A stretch of DNA of 17,699 nucleotides, from positions 1-17,699 of the forward strand of contig CAZKOT010000026.1 of the NCBI GenBank assembly GCA_964554475.1. Direction: 5' to 3'. Of the stretch, positions 6,929 to 15,320 are shown one piece after another (within the stretch, counting starts at the first letter, position 1; every line of letters starts with the position of its first letter). The notes beneath the pieces are model-generated. The model saw only the letters and a program-made list of their open reading frames with translations. It had not been told where the DNA came from and made no database searches. Made by a program: the position numbers and the translations under genes. This DNA comes from CAJKWP01 sp964554475 (GTDB lineage Bacteria; Bacillota; Clostridia; Christensenellales; UBA1242).

Positions 6929-9604
6929 TTAACTTCTTCCAAATAAATCATCAAGTTCTTCCATTGATATCAAAACTTTACGAGGCTTATTTCCGTCTGG
7001 ACCAGAAATAAAATGTGCTTGTTCCATTTGGTCAATAATTTTCCCCGCTCGCGGAAAACCAATTCCAAGTTTGCGTTGAAGAAGTGCAATAGCTGCTCCG
7101 CCATTTTCAATGACAATCTTTAAAGCATCATACATTAATGAATCAAAACTGCTTTCGCCAACAGCATCATTTGCTTCAACATCGGAAGATTGAGAAGGTT
7201 TTTTTAAGTTAATTGTTTGACTAACTGCATTATCAAAATCCATAGTGTTGTTATTTCTAATATAATTAACAATTGCCTCAACTTCTTCACCCGAAACAAA
7301 ACATCCCTGTATTCTTCTAGGTTCTGAAGCATCGCTAGGAGAGTAAAGCATATCACCCTTACCAAGTAATTTTTCAGCACCTCCTTGGTCAAGAATAGTT
7401 CTACTATCTTGATAACTAGTAACTGAAAAAGCAATTCTTGAGGGAAAATTTGCTTTTATTGTTCCAGTAATAACATCAACAGAAGGTCTTTGAGTTGCGA
7501 GAATTAAATGAATTCCACATGCTCTTGCTTTTTGAGCAAGTCGCATTATTTTTTCTTCTGCATCTTTTTTTGAAATCATCATTAAGTCAGCAAGTTCATC
7601 AACTACAATAACAATAAACGGCAACTTTTCAATTTGACCATATTTTACTTCATCAAGTTGATTATATTCTTCCAAATTTCGAACTCGTGTTTCCATAAAA
7701 AGCACAAAACGACGCTCCATTTCATTAATGGCCCAATTAAACGCATTTATAGCCTTATCTGCTTCTGTTATAACATTTGGTATTAAAAGGTGTGGAAGAT
7801 TGTTATATAGATTAAATTCGACACGTTTAGGGTCAATTAAAATTAAACGTAAATCTTGTGGAGAAGTTTTGTAAATCAAACTAATCAGTATTGAATTTAA
7901 GCAAACACTTTTTCCAGAATTTGTTGCACCTGCAACTAATAAATGGGGCATTTTTTGGAGATTACAAATTTTAATACTACCTGAAATATCTTTCCCTAAT
8001 GCAAATGTAAGGGGTGAACGATTAGAATTAAATTCTGTTGAACTTAAAACTTCTTTAATTCCAACAGTTGCAATTTTATTGTTTGGAACTTCAACTCCAA
8101 CTGCGCTTCTTCCTGGTATTGGTGCTTCAATTCTAATTTTTCCATTTGAAGCAAGGGCAAGAGCAATATCATCAGCATGAGTAATAATCTTTTTAACAGT
8201 AATTCCTGGTGGCATTTCAAGTTCATATCTGGTTACTGCAGGACCAACAACAACAGCAATAACCTTTGCAGGAATTCCAAAAACTTCTAAAGCTTTTTCA
8301 AGTTTAATTCTTTTTCCCACAACATCTTCATTTAATGTAGAAAGATCAATCGAACTGTTGTGAAGAAGATCAATCGACGGATTGATGTAAGAATGTGATT
8401 TAGAATAAAAATTTTTACTTTGTTGATTTTCAGTATTCTTTACAATTCCATCAATAGTTAATTGTCCCAAATTTCTTCCTCTTCGAGAAATATTTGTTGG
8501 TTTAACAGGTTCACCATTAATTTCAATCTTTTGATTTTGGTCTAATATTCTTTTTAAAACTTCGTCTGTATTTTGAGTTGAATATTCATTCTCAAGAGGT
8601 TCTAAAATTGGTGAACGCTTCCCTATACTTCGAAAATTTGATGTCATATTTGGAAGTTGATCATGAACAACTTTTTGTGGATTAAATTCATTTGGGTTAG
8701 ATTTTTGAAATTTGTTTTGATTAAAATTATATAAAAAATTATCCTGTTTAACATTATTAATGTTACTTTGAATTTCATTATTTTTTGCTTCGCGAAAACT
8801 ACTGTATTTTGACAAATCAACAGGAGGTGGAGACATAATATAATCTCGAAGATTTTCAGGTGTTTTATTTTGAACAGCTTTTGGATTTAGGTTTCCACTA
8901 ATTAAACCTATTTGATTGATTCTATTTTTTGTTTCATTTAATTTTTCTTTTTCAATTTCTGAATTTAAAGTAATTTTAATTTCTTCTTTTTGTTTTTTTG
9001 TAACAGGTTTAATATCTTCATTTTCCATAGTAAGAACTGAAGGGGGTTCTTTTGAGTAAAATTTTTTCCTAAATGAAACGGAACCCAAAAGAGAAACATT
9101 TTTTTTAATATAATAGAGATAATCTAAAATTAAACCAACACAAACAATAAACCCTATTCCACAAATAATGTAGGTAGCTAAAAGATCTAAAATAAACAAA
9201 AATGGTGAAAGAATAAGACTAATCAAAATCCCACCTGCGGTGTATTGAAAATTGTAAGAATACAACAAATATTCTCCAAAATTTAATGAGCTTGGTTTTC
9301 CTAAAATTATTAATTGAATTAAACAAAGTAAAAAAATACAACATAGCGCTAAATAAATAGCATATTTCAAACTCATAACATATTTTTTATGATTTATAAG
9401 TGCAATTGAAACAATAAACAATGTTATAAAAAGCGGATATGCAAACAATCCAAATATTCCCATTAAAAAAATTTGCATAAAAGGAACTAACCCAGTGAAT
9501 AAAAATAAAAAAATCAAAGAACAAAAAACAAGTAAACCAATTCCAATAATTTTTGATTTACTAATAGAAATTTTTTCATTACTTTGAAATTTATATACTG
9601 CCAA
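6929..9604 (-). CDS. ftsK: DNA translocase FtsK/SpoIIIE
   Basis: A septal DNA pump that clears chromosome from the closing division septum. The 891-residue protein has four or so membrane helices in the first 165 residues (about 18-38, 43-70, 80-101, 122-160), an Asn/Gln-rich linker (about 185-415), then alpha/beta motor domains with Walker A G559-ATNSGKS566, LILIDPKRVEF at 587-597, Walker B IVIVVDELAD at 664-673 and ATQRPSVDVITG. The last 75 residues (817-891) are the winged-helix gamma domain that reads polar DNA sequences. Start codon is TTG at 9602-9604, supported by AAGGAG five bases upstream. It heads the ftsK-rimO-pgsA run. FtsK versus SpoIIIE cannot be decided from sequence alone. Confidence 0.95.
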   Translation of the reverse strand: MAVYKFQSNEKISISKSKIIGIGLLVFCSLIFLFLFTGLVPFMQIFLMGIFGLFAYPLFITLFIVSIALINHKKYVMSLKYAIYLALCCIFLLCLIQLIILGKPSSLNFGEYLLYSYNFQYTAGGILISLILSPFLFILDLLATYIICGIGFIVCVGLILDYLYYIKKNVSLLGSVSFRKKFYSKEPPSVLTMENEDIKPVTKKQKEEIKITLNSEIEKEKLNETKNRINQIGLISGNLNPKAVQNKTPENLRDYIMSPPPVDLSKYSSFREAKNNEIQSNINNVKQDNFLYNFNQNKFQKSNPNEFNPQKVVHDQLPNMTSNFRSIGKRSPILEPLENEYSTQNTDEVLKRILDQNQKIEINGEPVKPTNISRRGRNLGQLTIDGIVKNTENQQSKNFYSKSHSYINPSIDLLHNSSIDLSTLNEDVVGKRIKLEKALEVFGIPAKVIAVVVGPAVTRYELEMPPGITVKKIITHADDIALALASNGKIRIEAPIPGRSAVGVEVPNNKIATVGIKEVLSSTEFNSNRSPLTFALGKDISGSIKICNLQKMPHLLVAGATNSGKSVCLNSILISLIYKTSPQDLRLILIDPKRVEFNLYNNLPHLLIPNVITEADKAINAFNWAINEMERRFVLFMETRVRNLEEYNQLDEVKYGQIEKLPFIVIVVDELADLMMISKKDAEEKIMRLAQKARACGIHLILATQRPSVDVITGTIKANFPSRIAFSVTSYQDSRTILDQGGAEKLLGKGDMLYSPSDASEPRRIQGCFVSGEEVEAIVNYIRNNNTMDFDNAVSQTINLKKPSQSSDVEANDAVGESSFDSLMYDALKIVIENGGAAIALLQRKLGIGFPRAGKIIDQMEQAHFISGPDGNKPRKVLISMEELDDLFGRS

Positions 9605-9692
9605 AACAACTCCTTATAAAGAATTATTTCTAAATTTCGAATCGTTAAACACAAAAAATAAATATATAATGAATTTTATATTTATAAATATT

Positions 9693-9706
9693 CATGTATT
9701 AACATG
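9693..9706. promoter_or_regulatory. Dyad at the ftsK transcription start
   Basis: CATGTATTAACATG has five-base arms CATGT/ACATG around ATTA. It spans the start point predicted from the ftsK promoter (about 9703), a position where a repressor could act. No known regulator motif was recognised. Confidence 0.25.
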
Positions 9707-9709
9707 CAT

Positions 9710-9737
9710 ATTTTAACATATAAAAATTAAAATTCAA
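9710..9737 (-). promoter_or_regulatory. Candidate promoter for ftsK-rimO-pgsA
   Basis: The minus strand has TTGAAT (9732-9737), 16 bases, then TAAAAT (9710-9715) preceded by TGT, an extended -10. The start would be near 9703, leaving a leader of about 98 bases that includes a weak A/T hairpin around 9669-9695. Confidence 0.5.
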
Positions 9738-9742
9738 ATTAA

Positions 9743-10456
9743 TTACACGAGATTTTCGCTAATTGTTGTTAATTTGAATCCATTATCAAAATAAAATTTA
9801 ATTATATTTGGTAATGCTACAAGAGTTGCCGAAGTTGGATGCATCAAAATAAAATCACCACCCATAGCATTTTTTGTAGCTCGAGTATAAATCAAGTTAC
9901 TGTCTTTATCACGCCAATCAATAGTGTCTTTTGTCCACATAATAGTTTTATAACCCAAATTTTTTGCAATCTGTAAAGTTGAATTTGAAAACGCTCCACT
10001 AGGAGGAGCAAAAAGTTGCATATCTATTCCCGTAATTGTCTTTATCAGTTTATGAGTTGAATAAATTTCTTCTTGTTCACTTTCAAAAGAAAGTTTTTGA
10101 TGGTCCTTATGAAAATAACCGTGATTTCCTAATTCATGACCGTCATCTCTTATTTTTAAAAGTAATTCATTGTTTTGAGCTGCCCAAATTCCACCAATAA
10201 AAAAAGTTGTTTTAATATTATTTTCTTTTAAAACTTTCAAAATAGGCTCAATAAATTCTGTCCCCCAATAAACATTAAAAGAAAGTGTTACATTTTTTTT
10301 AGAAAGATTACCGTGATAAATAGGATCGGAATTTGAAGATGAAAAAACATTCAAAACACCGCCAGCATAACTAATAATTGTTAAGGTAACCAATAATAAA
10401 ACTATTACCACATTTGCTACAGTATCACGAAAAAACTTAAACCTAGTCTTCATCAT
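9743..10456 (-). CDS. Membrane-anchored NodB-fold (polysaccharide deacetylase-like) protein
   Basis: The 237-residue protein has one N-terminal membrane segment (about 14-34), so the rest should lie outside the cell. It then has the NodB homology fold: SF-N61-V-Y-W-G in place of the usual TFDDG, NHGYFH with H112 and H116, APPSG at 150-154 in place of the R-x-P-x-G type motif, DTIDW at 177-181, and ILMHP with H206. Active members de-N-acetylate peptidoglycan, using the Asp pair of motif 1 as base and metal ligand. Both Asp are missing here, though the two metal His and the distal Asp/His remain. The pattern resembles the PdaB/YlxY-type subgroup linked to sporulation in Bacillus. Deacetylase activity is uncertain. 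Two adjacent ATG codons open it without a clear Shine-Dalgarno. It lies between the MORN gene and ftsK. Confidence 0.8.
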   Translation of the reverse strand: MMKTRFKFFRDTVANVVIVLLLVTLTIISYAGGVLNVFSSSNSDPIYHGNLSKKNVTLSFNVYWGTEFIEPILKVLKENNIKTTFFIGGIWAAQNNELLLKIRDDGHELGNHGYFHKDHQKLSFESEQEEIYSTHKLIKTITGIDMQLFAPPSGAFSNSTLQIAKNLGYKTIMWTKDTIDWRDKDSNLIYTRATKNAMGGDFILMHPTSATLVALPNIIKFYFDNGFKLTTISENLV

Positions 10457-10469
10457 AATATCTTATGAT
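10452..10469. promoter_or_regulatory. Hairpin covering the NodB-like start codons
   Basis: A perfect seven-base inverted repeat, ATCATAA/TTATGAT around a four-base loop, includes the first ATG and part of the second on the minus strand. In the mRNA it could hide the start codon; as DNA it could be an operator. Confidence 0.3.
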
Positions 10470-10522
10470 TAAAAGAAAAAGTTAATGATTAAGTATTTAA
10501 GGTTTATATTAATTATTAATTT

Positions 10523-11983
10523 TCACATTTCAAAAGTTGATTGACTTTCAAAATCTTCAAAAATATAGTCGAATTCTTTGTCAATTTGTTCCTTCTCATT
10601 TTCAATTTTCAAAACACCATTTTCCCAATAAGTTAAAACCTTTAAATTACTTTGAGGGTTAATTTCAGTTATGTATCCGTCATATTTGCCATTTTTCCAA
10701 TTACCTTTAATGATTCTTCCATCATTAAAAAAGAAAATTCCTCTTCCATCGAAAACGCCATTTTTAAAAAAACCTTTGAATTTATCACCATTAGGATAAA
10801 TCATTTTTCCCGGTCCATTAGGCACTCCATGAATAACAAGCCCCTCAAATTTATCTCCATTATTAAACATAATGTTTTGTTTTACGGCTTCAACATTTTC
10901 GAAATTAATTTCATCATTTGCCTGCTTAATGCCATTAACCCAACTCTCAACAGTTTTAATTCCGTTAATTGTTTTAATCATTAAGCCATTTTCTTTATCA
11001 TTTTCCCAATCACCTTCTAGGGTATCCCCATTTTTAAAAGTTAATTTACCCTTTCCATGTTTTTTGTCATCTTTCCAATCACCTTCAAATTTGTCACCGC
11101 TTAAAAAATTGAAAACACCTTTTCCGTGTTTTTTTCCATTTTTAAATTCGCCTTGATATTTGTCTCCTGAATTGTAAAATAATTCACCTTTTCCATGTAT
11201 TTTTAAATTTAATGTATCACCAATATATTTACTATCTTTAAAAGTAATACTAACTTTATTATCCTTAATTTGTTCCCAAAACTCAATTGATTGTTCTTTT
11301 TTAGAATTAATTCGAACTGTTTTATTATTTGGAAATCCTTCTTTAAATTTACCTTCTAAAATTTCACCAGTATCTAAAAAAATATATTTACATTTTCCTT
11401 CAAATTTTTTGTTATAGTCTAGATTCCCAATCACGGCATAATTATCTTGTATGTTAAAATAAGCTATATTTGAGGTTATGTCTTCACCTGATTTTGATAA
11501 ACTCATAATCTTAATAGGTTTATTAGAAATACGTAAATATTTAAAATTACAGTCAATTTGAGTCCCATTTTCGAAAATAAAACTGCCTTTAACTCCTTCT
11601 GTAAAATCTATTATAAGACCAACATAATTGTAGATTTTAACATCCATATTTCCAATAAATTTTCCAAAATTAGCAATTGAAAAACTTCCGTTTCCCATAA
11701 AATAACCACTTGAATCTTTATTAATATTTAACAACTTGATGTTGCCATTCAATTCACATCCAATTGCCCATGTGTATGTCCCTTCACCTTCCATTGAACC
11801 ATTTTTAAAGTTTCCGACATACTTGTCGCCATTTGAAAAAACTTTTGTTCCAAAACCATGTGGCACAAAATTTTTGCCATTAATTGTTAAACTATGATCA
11901 CTATTAGATGAACCTTTTTGTTTTACTTCACCTTCATAATATGCCCCATTACCAAGTTCAACTCTTGTTTTTTTTTCTCCCAT
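10523..11983 (-). CDS. MORN-repeat protein
   Basis: The 486-residue protein is built largely of MORN repeats (about 23 residues, pattern GDKYxGxWKNGKxHGKGxxxxxN). Clear copies lie at 52-74, 273-295, 296-318, 319-340, 376-398, 399-421 and 422-444; residues 75-260 hold weaker, degenerate copies. The tail (about 460-486) is acidic. There is no signal peptide or membrane segment, so it should be cytoplasmic. MORN arrays form elongated beta structures that bind partners or lipids; a specific role cannot be assigned. The ATG has GGAG (11991-11994) seven bases upstream. It is on the same strand as the NodB-like gene, 66 bases before it, and may be transcribed with it. Confidence 0.88.
   Translation of the reverse strand: MGEKKTRVELGNGAYYEGEVKQKGSSNSDHSLTINGKNFVPHGFGTKVFSNGDKYVGNFKNGSMEGEGTYTWAIGCELNGNIKLLNINKDSSGYFMGNGSFSIANFGKFIGNMDVKIYNYVGLIIDFTEGVKGSFIFENGTQIDCNFKYLRISNKPIKIMSLSKSGEDITSNIAYFNIQDNYAVIGNLDYNKKFEGKCKYIFLDTGEILEGKFKEGFPNNKTVRINSKKEQSIEFWEQIKDNKVSITFKDSKYIGDTLNLKIHGKGELFYNSGDKYQGEFKNGKKHGKGVFNFLSGDKFEGDWKDDKKHGKGKLTFKNGDTLEGDWENDKENGLMIKTINGIKTVESWVNGIKQANDEINFENVEAVKQNIMFNNGDKFEGLVIHGVPNGPGKMIYPNGDKFKGFFKNGVFDGRGIFFFNDGRIIKGNWKNGKYDGYITEINPQSNLKVLTYWENGVLKIENEKEQIDKEFDYIFEDFESQSTFEM
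10961..11167 (-). repeat. Tandem MORN units visible at DNA level
   Basis: Three adjacent units of about 69 bases encode residues 273-295, 296-318 and 319-341. The first two share long near-identical tracts (both encode KKHGKG), suggesting fairly recent duplication. The third is shifted and more divergent. Confidence 0.65.
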
Positions 11984-12015
11984 TTCTTAACTCCAATAAT
12001 GTAAAATTTTATATA

Positions 12016-12030
12016 AGGATCCTATCGGCC
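12016..12030. other. GC-richer patch with AGGATCCT palindrome in the MORN leader
   Basis: The palindrome AGGATCCT (12016-12023) is followed by ATCGGCC, forming an unusually GC-rich spot in an otherwise A/T leader, between the predicted start (about 12042) and the MORN ATG. It could be a protein-binding site; no known motif was recognised. Confidence 0.25.
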
Positions 12031-12048
12031 CTAAACTCTAATTTTCTC

Positions 12049-12077
12049 ATCATTGCACGAGATAAATATATTTTCAA
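12049..12077 (-). promoter_or_regulatory. Candidate promoter for the MORN gene
   Basis: On the minus strand TTGAAA (12072-12077) and AATGAT (12049-12054) are 17 bases apart, and TGC precedes the -10 box (extended -10). The transcript would begin near 12042 with a leader of about 58 bases. The rest of the 215-base gap between hpf and the MORN gene shows nothing else definite. Confidence 0.5.
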
Positions 12078-12198
12078 AATTCGCTAAATTAGTTTTGTAA
12101 ATTTTATCAATGTTTTATTGACGTTTGTAATTTTATATTTTTAAATTTAATTAGCAAGTATAACATCATAGTTTCTACTTATTTTTCACACTACCAAA

Positions 12199-12744
12199 TC
12201 ATTTTGACGGTACAATAATATTGCATTCAATTAGGCCAAGTTGTTTGTCTTGACGTTTATAAAGAATGTTAACTTTTGATGTTTCGTTGTTTAAAAAAAC
12301 AAAAAAATCATGATCTAAATTTTCAAGAGCAATTTTTGCATCGTCAATTGAAATCGGTTCCAAATCAAATGTTTTCTTTTTAAAAATTTCTGTTTGAGTC
12401 ATATCAGGTTCTTCTTCAATAAAAACATATTCTTTTTTATCAAAAGCATCTTTTTTAAAGAAATCTCTTCTTTTAGAAGCATATTTAACAACTTGTTTTT
12501 CAATTTTTGGTAATGCTATGTCAATATTTTCATACATATTGTCACCAATAACTTCTGCACGATAAATCATCCCTTTTGAAGTGATTGTCAATTCAAGTTT
12601 TAGTGCTTTGTTGTCTTGTTTGCAAACAACACGAGCTTTTGCATCATCTTGAAAATATCTATCCAATTTGTTTAATTTTTTGGAAATAATAGTTGCAAGT
12701 TTTGCTCCGATTTCATAATTTTTCCCCACTAGTTCTAGTTTCAT
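12199..12744 (-). CDS. hpf: Ribosome hibernation promoting factor, long form
   Basis: Long HPF binds the 30S decoding centre with its N-domain and dimerises 70S ribosomes into inactive 100S particles through its C-domain. The 181-residue product has the beta-alpha N-domain (about 1-97), a charged linker, and the C-terminal dimerisation domain (about 119-181) containing KTFDLEPIS and HDFFVFLNNET. The ATG at 12742-12744 is preferred: AGGTGA lies at the right distance, whereas a GTG three codons upstream overlaps that site and would leave almost no leader from the predicted start. The stop is TGA. It lies directly after clpC but has its own promoter, linking ribosome parking to the stress protease genes. 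Confidence 0.95.
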   Translation of the reverse strand: MKLELVGKNYEIGAKLATIISKKLNKLDRYFQDDAKARVVCKQDNKALKLELTITSKGMIYRAEVIGDNMYENIDIALPKIEKQVVKYASKRRDFFKKDAFDKKEYVFIEEEPDMTQTEIFKKKTFDLEPISIDDAKIALENLDHDFFVFLNNETSKVNILYKRQDKQLGLIECNIIVPSK

Positions 12745-12767
12745 ATCTTTCACCTTTCCTATTTAAA

Positions 12768-12796
12768 ATAATAACAGATTTTTACATTTTAATCAA
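12768..12796 (-). promoter_or_regulatory. Candidate promoter for hpf
   Basis: TTGATT (12791-12796), 17 bases, then TATTAT (12768-12773) preceded by TGT on the minus strand: a good extended -10 promoter. It begins just after the clpC stop codon, so hpf can be expressed apart from clpC. The predicted start is near 12761. Confidence 0.55.
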
Positions 12797-12800
12797 ATGA

Positions 12801-15230
12801 TTAATTAGAAAATACCAATTTTCCCTTTTCAAGTTTAATTGAAATAGATCCTGTTTTGTTTAATTGTCCATTCAAAATTTTTTCTGCAATTTTATCTTCT
12901 ACTTCTTGTTGAATAAAACGTTTTAGAGGTCTTGCCCCATAAATTAAGTTTGAACCATTTTCAACCAAGTATTCAAGCGCATTATTTGTAATTTTCAATT
13001 CTAATTCTTGTTTTTGAAGACGTTTATTAACATTAGCAATCATAATTGTTGCAATTTTAAACAAGTCTTGTTTTGTGAGAGGATGGAATACACAAATTGA
13101 ATCAATTCGGTTAACAAATTCAGGTCTAAAACGTTTTCTTATTGCTTCCATATATATTGCATTTGCATCATGTGCGCTATTTTCTTCGGAAGAAAAACCA
13201 AGTCTTCGTTTTTCAATTTCACTCGATCCCAAATTACTAGTCATAATAATCACAGTGTTAGTAAAATTTGCAACCCTTCCTTGATTATCAGTAAGTCTTC
13301 CATCATCCATTATTTGTAAAAGAGCATTACAAACATCTTGATGTGCTTTTTCAATCTCGTCAAAGAGAATAACGGAATAAGGTTTTCTTCTAACTTGTTC
13401 GGTTAGTTGTCCTCCTTCATCATATCCTATATATCCAGGCGGTGCTCCAATTAATTTTGAAACAGTATGTTGTTCCATAAATTCACTCATATCAAGTCGT
13501 ATTATATTATTTTCATCATCAAACAAAGCTTCAGCAAGTGCTTTGCAAAGTTCAGTTTTACCCGTTCCAGTTTGACCGATAAAAAGAAAATTTCCAATTG
13601 GTCTCTTTGAATCTTGCAGTCCAACCCTGCTTCTTCTAATAGCTTTTGCAACAGAAGTGATTGCATCGTCTTGTCCAACAACACGCTTGTGAAGAATTTC
13701 TTCCAAATGAAGTAATTTTTCTTTTTCGGTTTCGGTAATTTTAGTAACAGGAATACTTGTCCATTTCGAAACGACTTCGGCTATTTCTTGAGAAGTGATT
13801 GTATTTGAATTAGTCTTTGTTTTTTTGTCAAATTTATCATTAAGTTCTTTAATTTCTGCTTCCAAATTAATTATTTCTGTTTGAATTTTTGCTGCCTTTT
13901 CATAATTTCGTTGATTTGATGCTTCGTCGCGATTTGCCGAAAGTTGTCGTAATTTTTCTTCTTTCTCACGAATTAAACTAGGTTTTAAATTAAAATTTAC
14001 TTTCGCTCTACTACTAGCCTCATCAATAAGGTCAATTGCTTTATCCGGAAGACTTCTATCCATAATATATCTATCCGAAAGTTGAGCCGCTGCTTTAATA
14101 GCACTGTCTGAAATGATAACCTTATGAAACGCCTCATATGAATCTTTTAATCCTTTTAATATTTCAATTGTTTGCTCAACAGAGGGAGGATTTACCATAA
14201 TAGGCTGAAATCTTCTTTCGAGCGCTTTGTCTTTTTCAATAAATTTTCGATATTCATCAGTTGTTGTAGCACCTATTGTCTGAAATTCACCGCGTGATAA
14301 ATAAGGTTTTAACATATCAGCAGGTGATGTTTCCCCTTTTTCACTTCCAGCTTGAGCAAGTGTGTGGATTTCGTCAATAAAAACAATAATATTTCCATTT
14401 TCAATTATTGTATCAATTGCATCTTTAAGCTTTTCTTCCATTGCACCACGAAATTTTGTTCCAGCCATTAAACCACCAATTTCAAGTTGATAAATAATTT
14501 TATTTTTTAAAATTTCTGGAACATCACCGCTTGCAATTGCAAGAGCCAATCCCTCAACAACAGCTGTTTTACCAACTCCTGCTTCACCAATTAAAATAGG
14601 GTTGTTTTTTGTTTTTCGACAAAGAATTTCAATTATTCTTTCAATTTCTTCCTCTCTTCCAATAATAGGGTCGATTTTATGCTTTCTTGCTTTTAAAGTT
14701 ACATCACTACCCATTTGCAAAAGTTTTTCAGGGATTGTTGTTTCTGCTTCTGATGATTCTTGTGAAATTTTTCCCGAAGTTAATGAAGGATTTACTTGAA
14801 GTAAAGAAAGTAATCTTGTTTTTAAATCATTTAAATTAATTTTATAAAAAGAAACTAAAAGACGAACAGCAAAACTACCAGTACTGGAAATTAGAGCTAG
14901 TAATACATGCTCAGTTCCAACATAATTATGACCTAGCTCCATTGCAATTTTTTGAGCAAGTCTTAAAATTTCTTTTACTCGTGGAGAAAGTTCAACATCA
15001 GTAATAAGATTTATTTCATCTGCATTATCTTCAAAAATTGCTTCTAAGTTTCTTTTGTTAACTCCAAATTCATCCAAAACTTTACATGCAACACATTCTT
15101 TGTTACTAACAAGACCATATAAAATATGTTCTGTTCCAATTTGATTACTGCCGTATTTTAATGCAATTTCGGTTGCATATTGTAATACTTCTGTTAAGCT
15201 ATCAGAAAATTGAGCCGCAAGACTTCCCAT
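12801..15230 (-). CDS. clpC: AAA+ unfoldase ClpC
   Basis: ClpC is a hexameric AAA+ machine that unfolds substrates, including phospho-arginine-tagged proteins, and feeds them to ClpP. The 809-residue protein has the double Clp-N repeat (about 1-145, with GTEHIL and GTEHVL), AAA1 with Walker A G215-EAGVGKT222 and FIDEIHT, a short middle domain with a UVR-like coiled coil (about 423-465) characteristic of ClpC rather than ClpB, and AAA2 with G552-QTGTGKT559 and LFDEIEKAH. The LGF tripeptide at 677-679 is the ClpP-docking loop, so it should work with a ClpP encoded elsewhere. A strong GGAGGAAATT precedes the ATG. It follows mcsA-mcsB. Confidence 0.97.
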   Translation of the reverse strand: MGSLAAQFSDSLTEVLQYATEIALKYGSNQIGTEHILYGLVSNKECVACKVLDEFGVNKRNLEAIFEDNADEINLITDVELSPRVKEILRLAQKIAMELGHNYVGTEHVLLALISSTGSFAVRLLVSFYKINLNDLKTRLLSLLQVNPSLTSGKISQESSEAETTIPEKLLQMGSDVTLKARKHKIDPIIGREEEIERIIEILCRKTKNNPILIGEAGVGKTAVVEGLALAIASGDVPEILKNKIIYQLEIGGLMAGTKFRGAMEEKLKDAIDTIIENGNIIVFIDEIHTLAQAGSEKGETSPADMLKPYLSRGEFQTIGATTTDEYRKFIEKDKALERRFQPIMVNPPSVEQTIEILKGLKDSYEAFHKVIISDSAIKAAAQLSDRYIMDRSLPDKAIDLIDEASSRAKVNFNLKPSLIREKEEKLRQLSANRDEASNQRNYEKAAKIQTEIINLEAEIKELNDKFDKKTKTNSNTITSQEIAEVVSKWTSIPVTKITETEKEKLLHLEEILHKRVVGQDDAITSVAKAIRRSRVGLQDSKRPIGNFLFIGQTGTGKTELCKALAEALFDDENNIIRLDMSEFMEQHTVSKLIGAPPGYIGYDEGGQLTEQVRRKPYSVILFDEIEKAHQDVCNALLQIMDDGRLTDNQGRVANFTNTVIIMTSNLGSSEIEKRRLGFSSEENSAHDANAIYMEAIRKRFRPEFVNRIDSICVFHPLTKQDLFKIATIMIANVNKRLQKQELELKITNNALEYLVENGSNLIYGARPLKRFIQQEVEDKIAEKILNGQLNKTGSISIKLEKGKLVFSN

Positions 15231-15270
15231 AATTTCCTCCGATTGTTATTTTTATTTGTATTCCCTTATT

Positions 15271-15298
15271 ATTTTAACCATTTAATTATAATTTTCAA
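15271..15298 (-). promoter_or_regulatory. Candidate internal promoter for clpC
   Basis: The minus strand has TTGAAA (15293-15298) and TAAAAT (15271-15276) 16 bases apart, in the 90-base mcsB-clpC gap. The start would be near 15264, about 34 bases before the ATG. No CtsR heptad repeat or CIRCE overlaps it. Confidence 0.5.
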
Positions 15299-15320
15299 AA
15301 TAAAATTTGTCCAAAATTTT

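Noticed and set aside
10652..11156. Plus-strand ORFs opposite the MORN gene
   Set aside because: They are antisense images of the repetitive MORN coding sequence, with no ribosome binding site or family resemblance.
10961..11167. CRISPR-like array
   Set aside because: The periodic units are coding, contiguous and 69 bases long with no spacers; they are MORN repeats.
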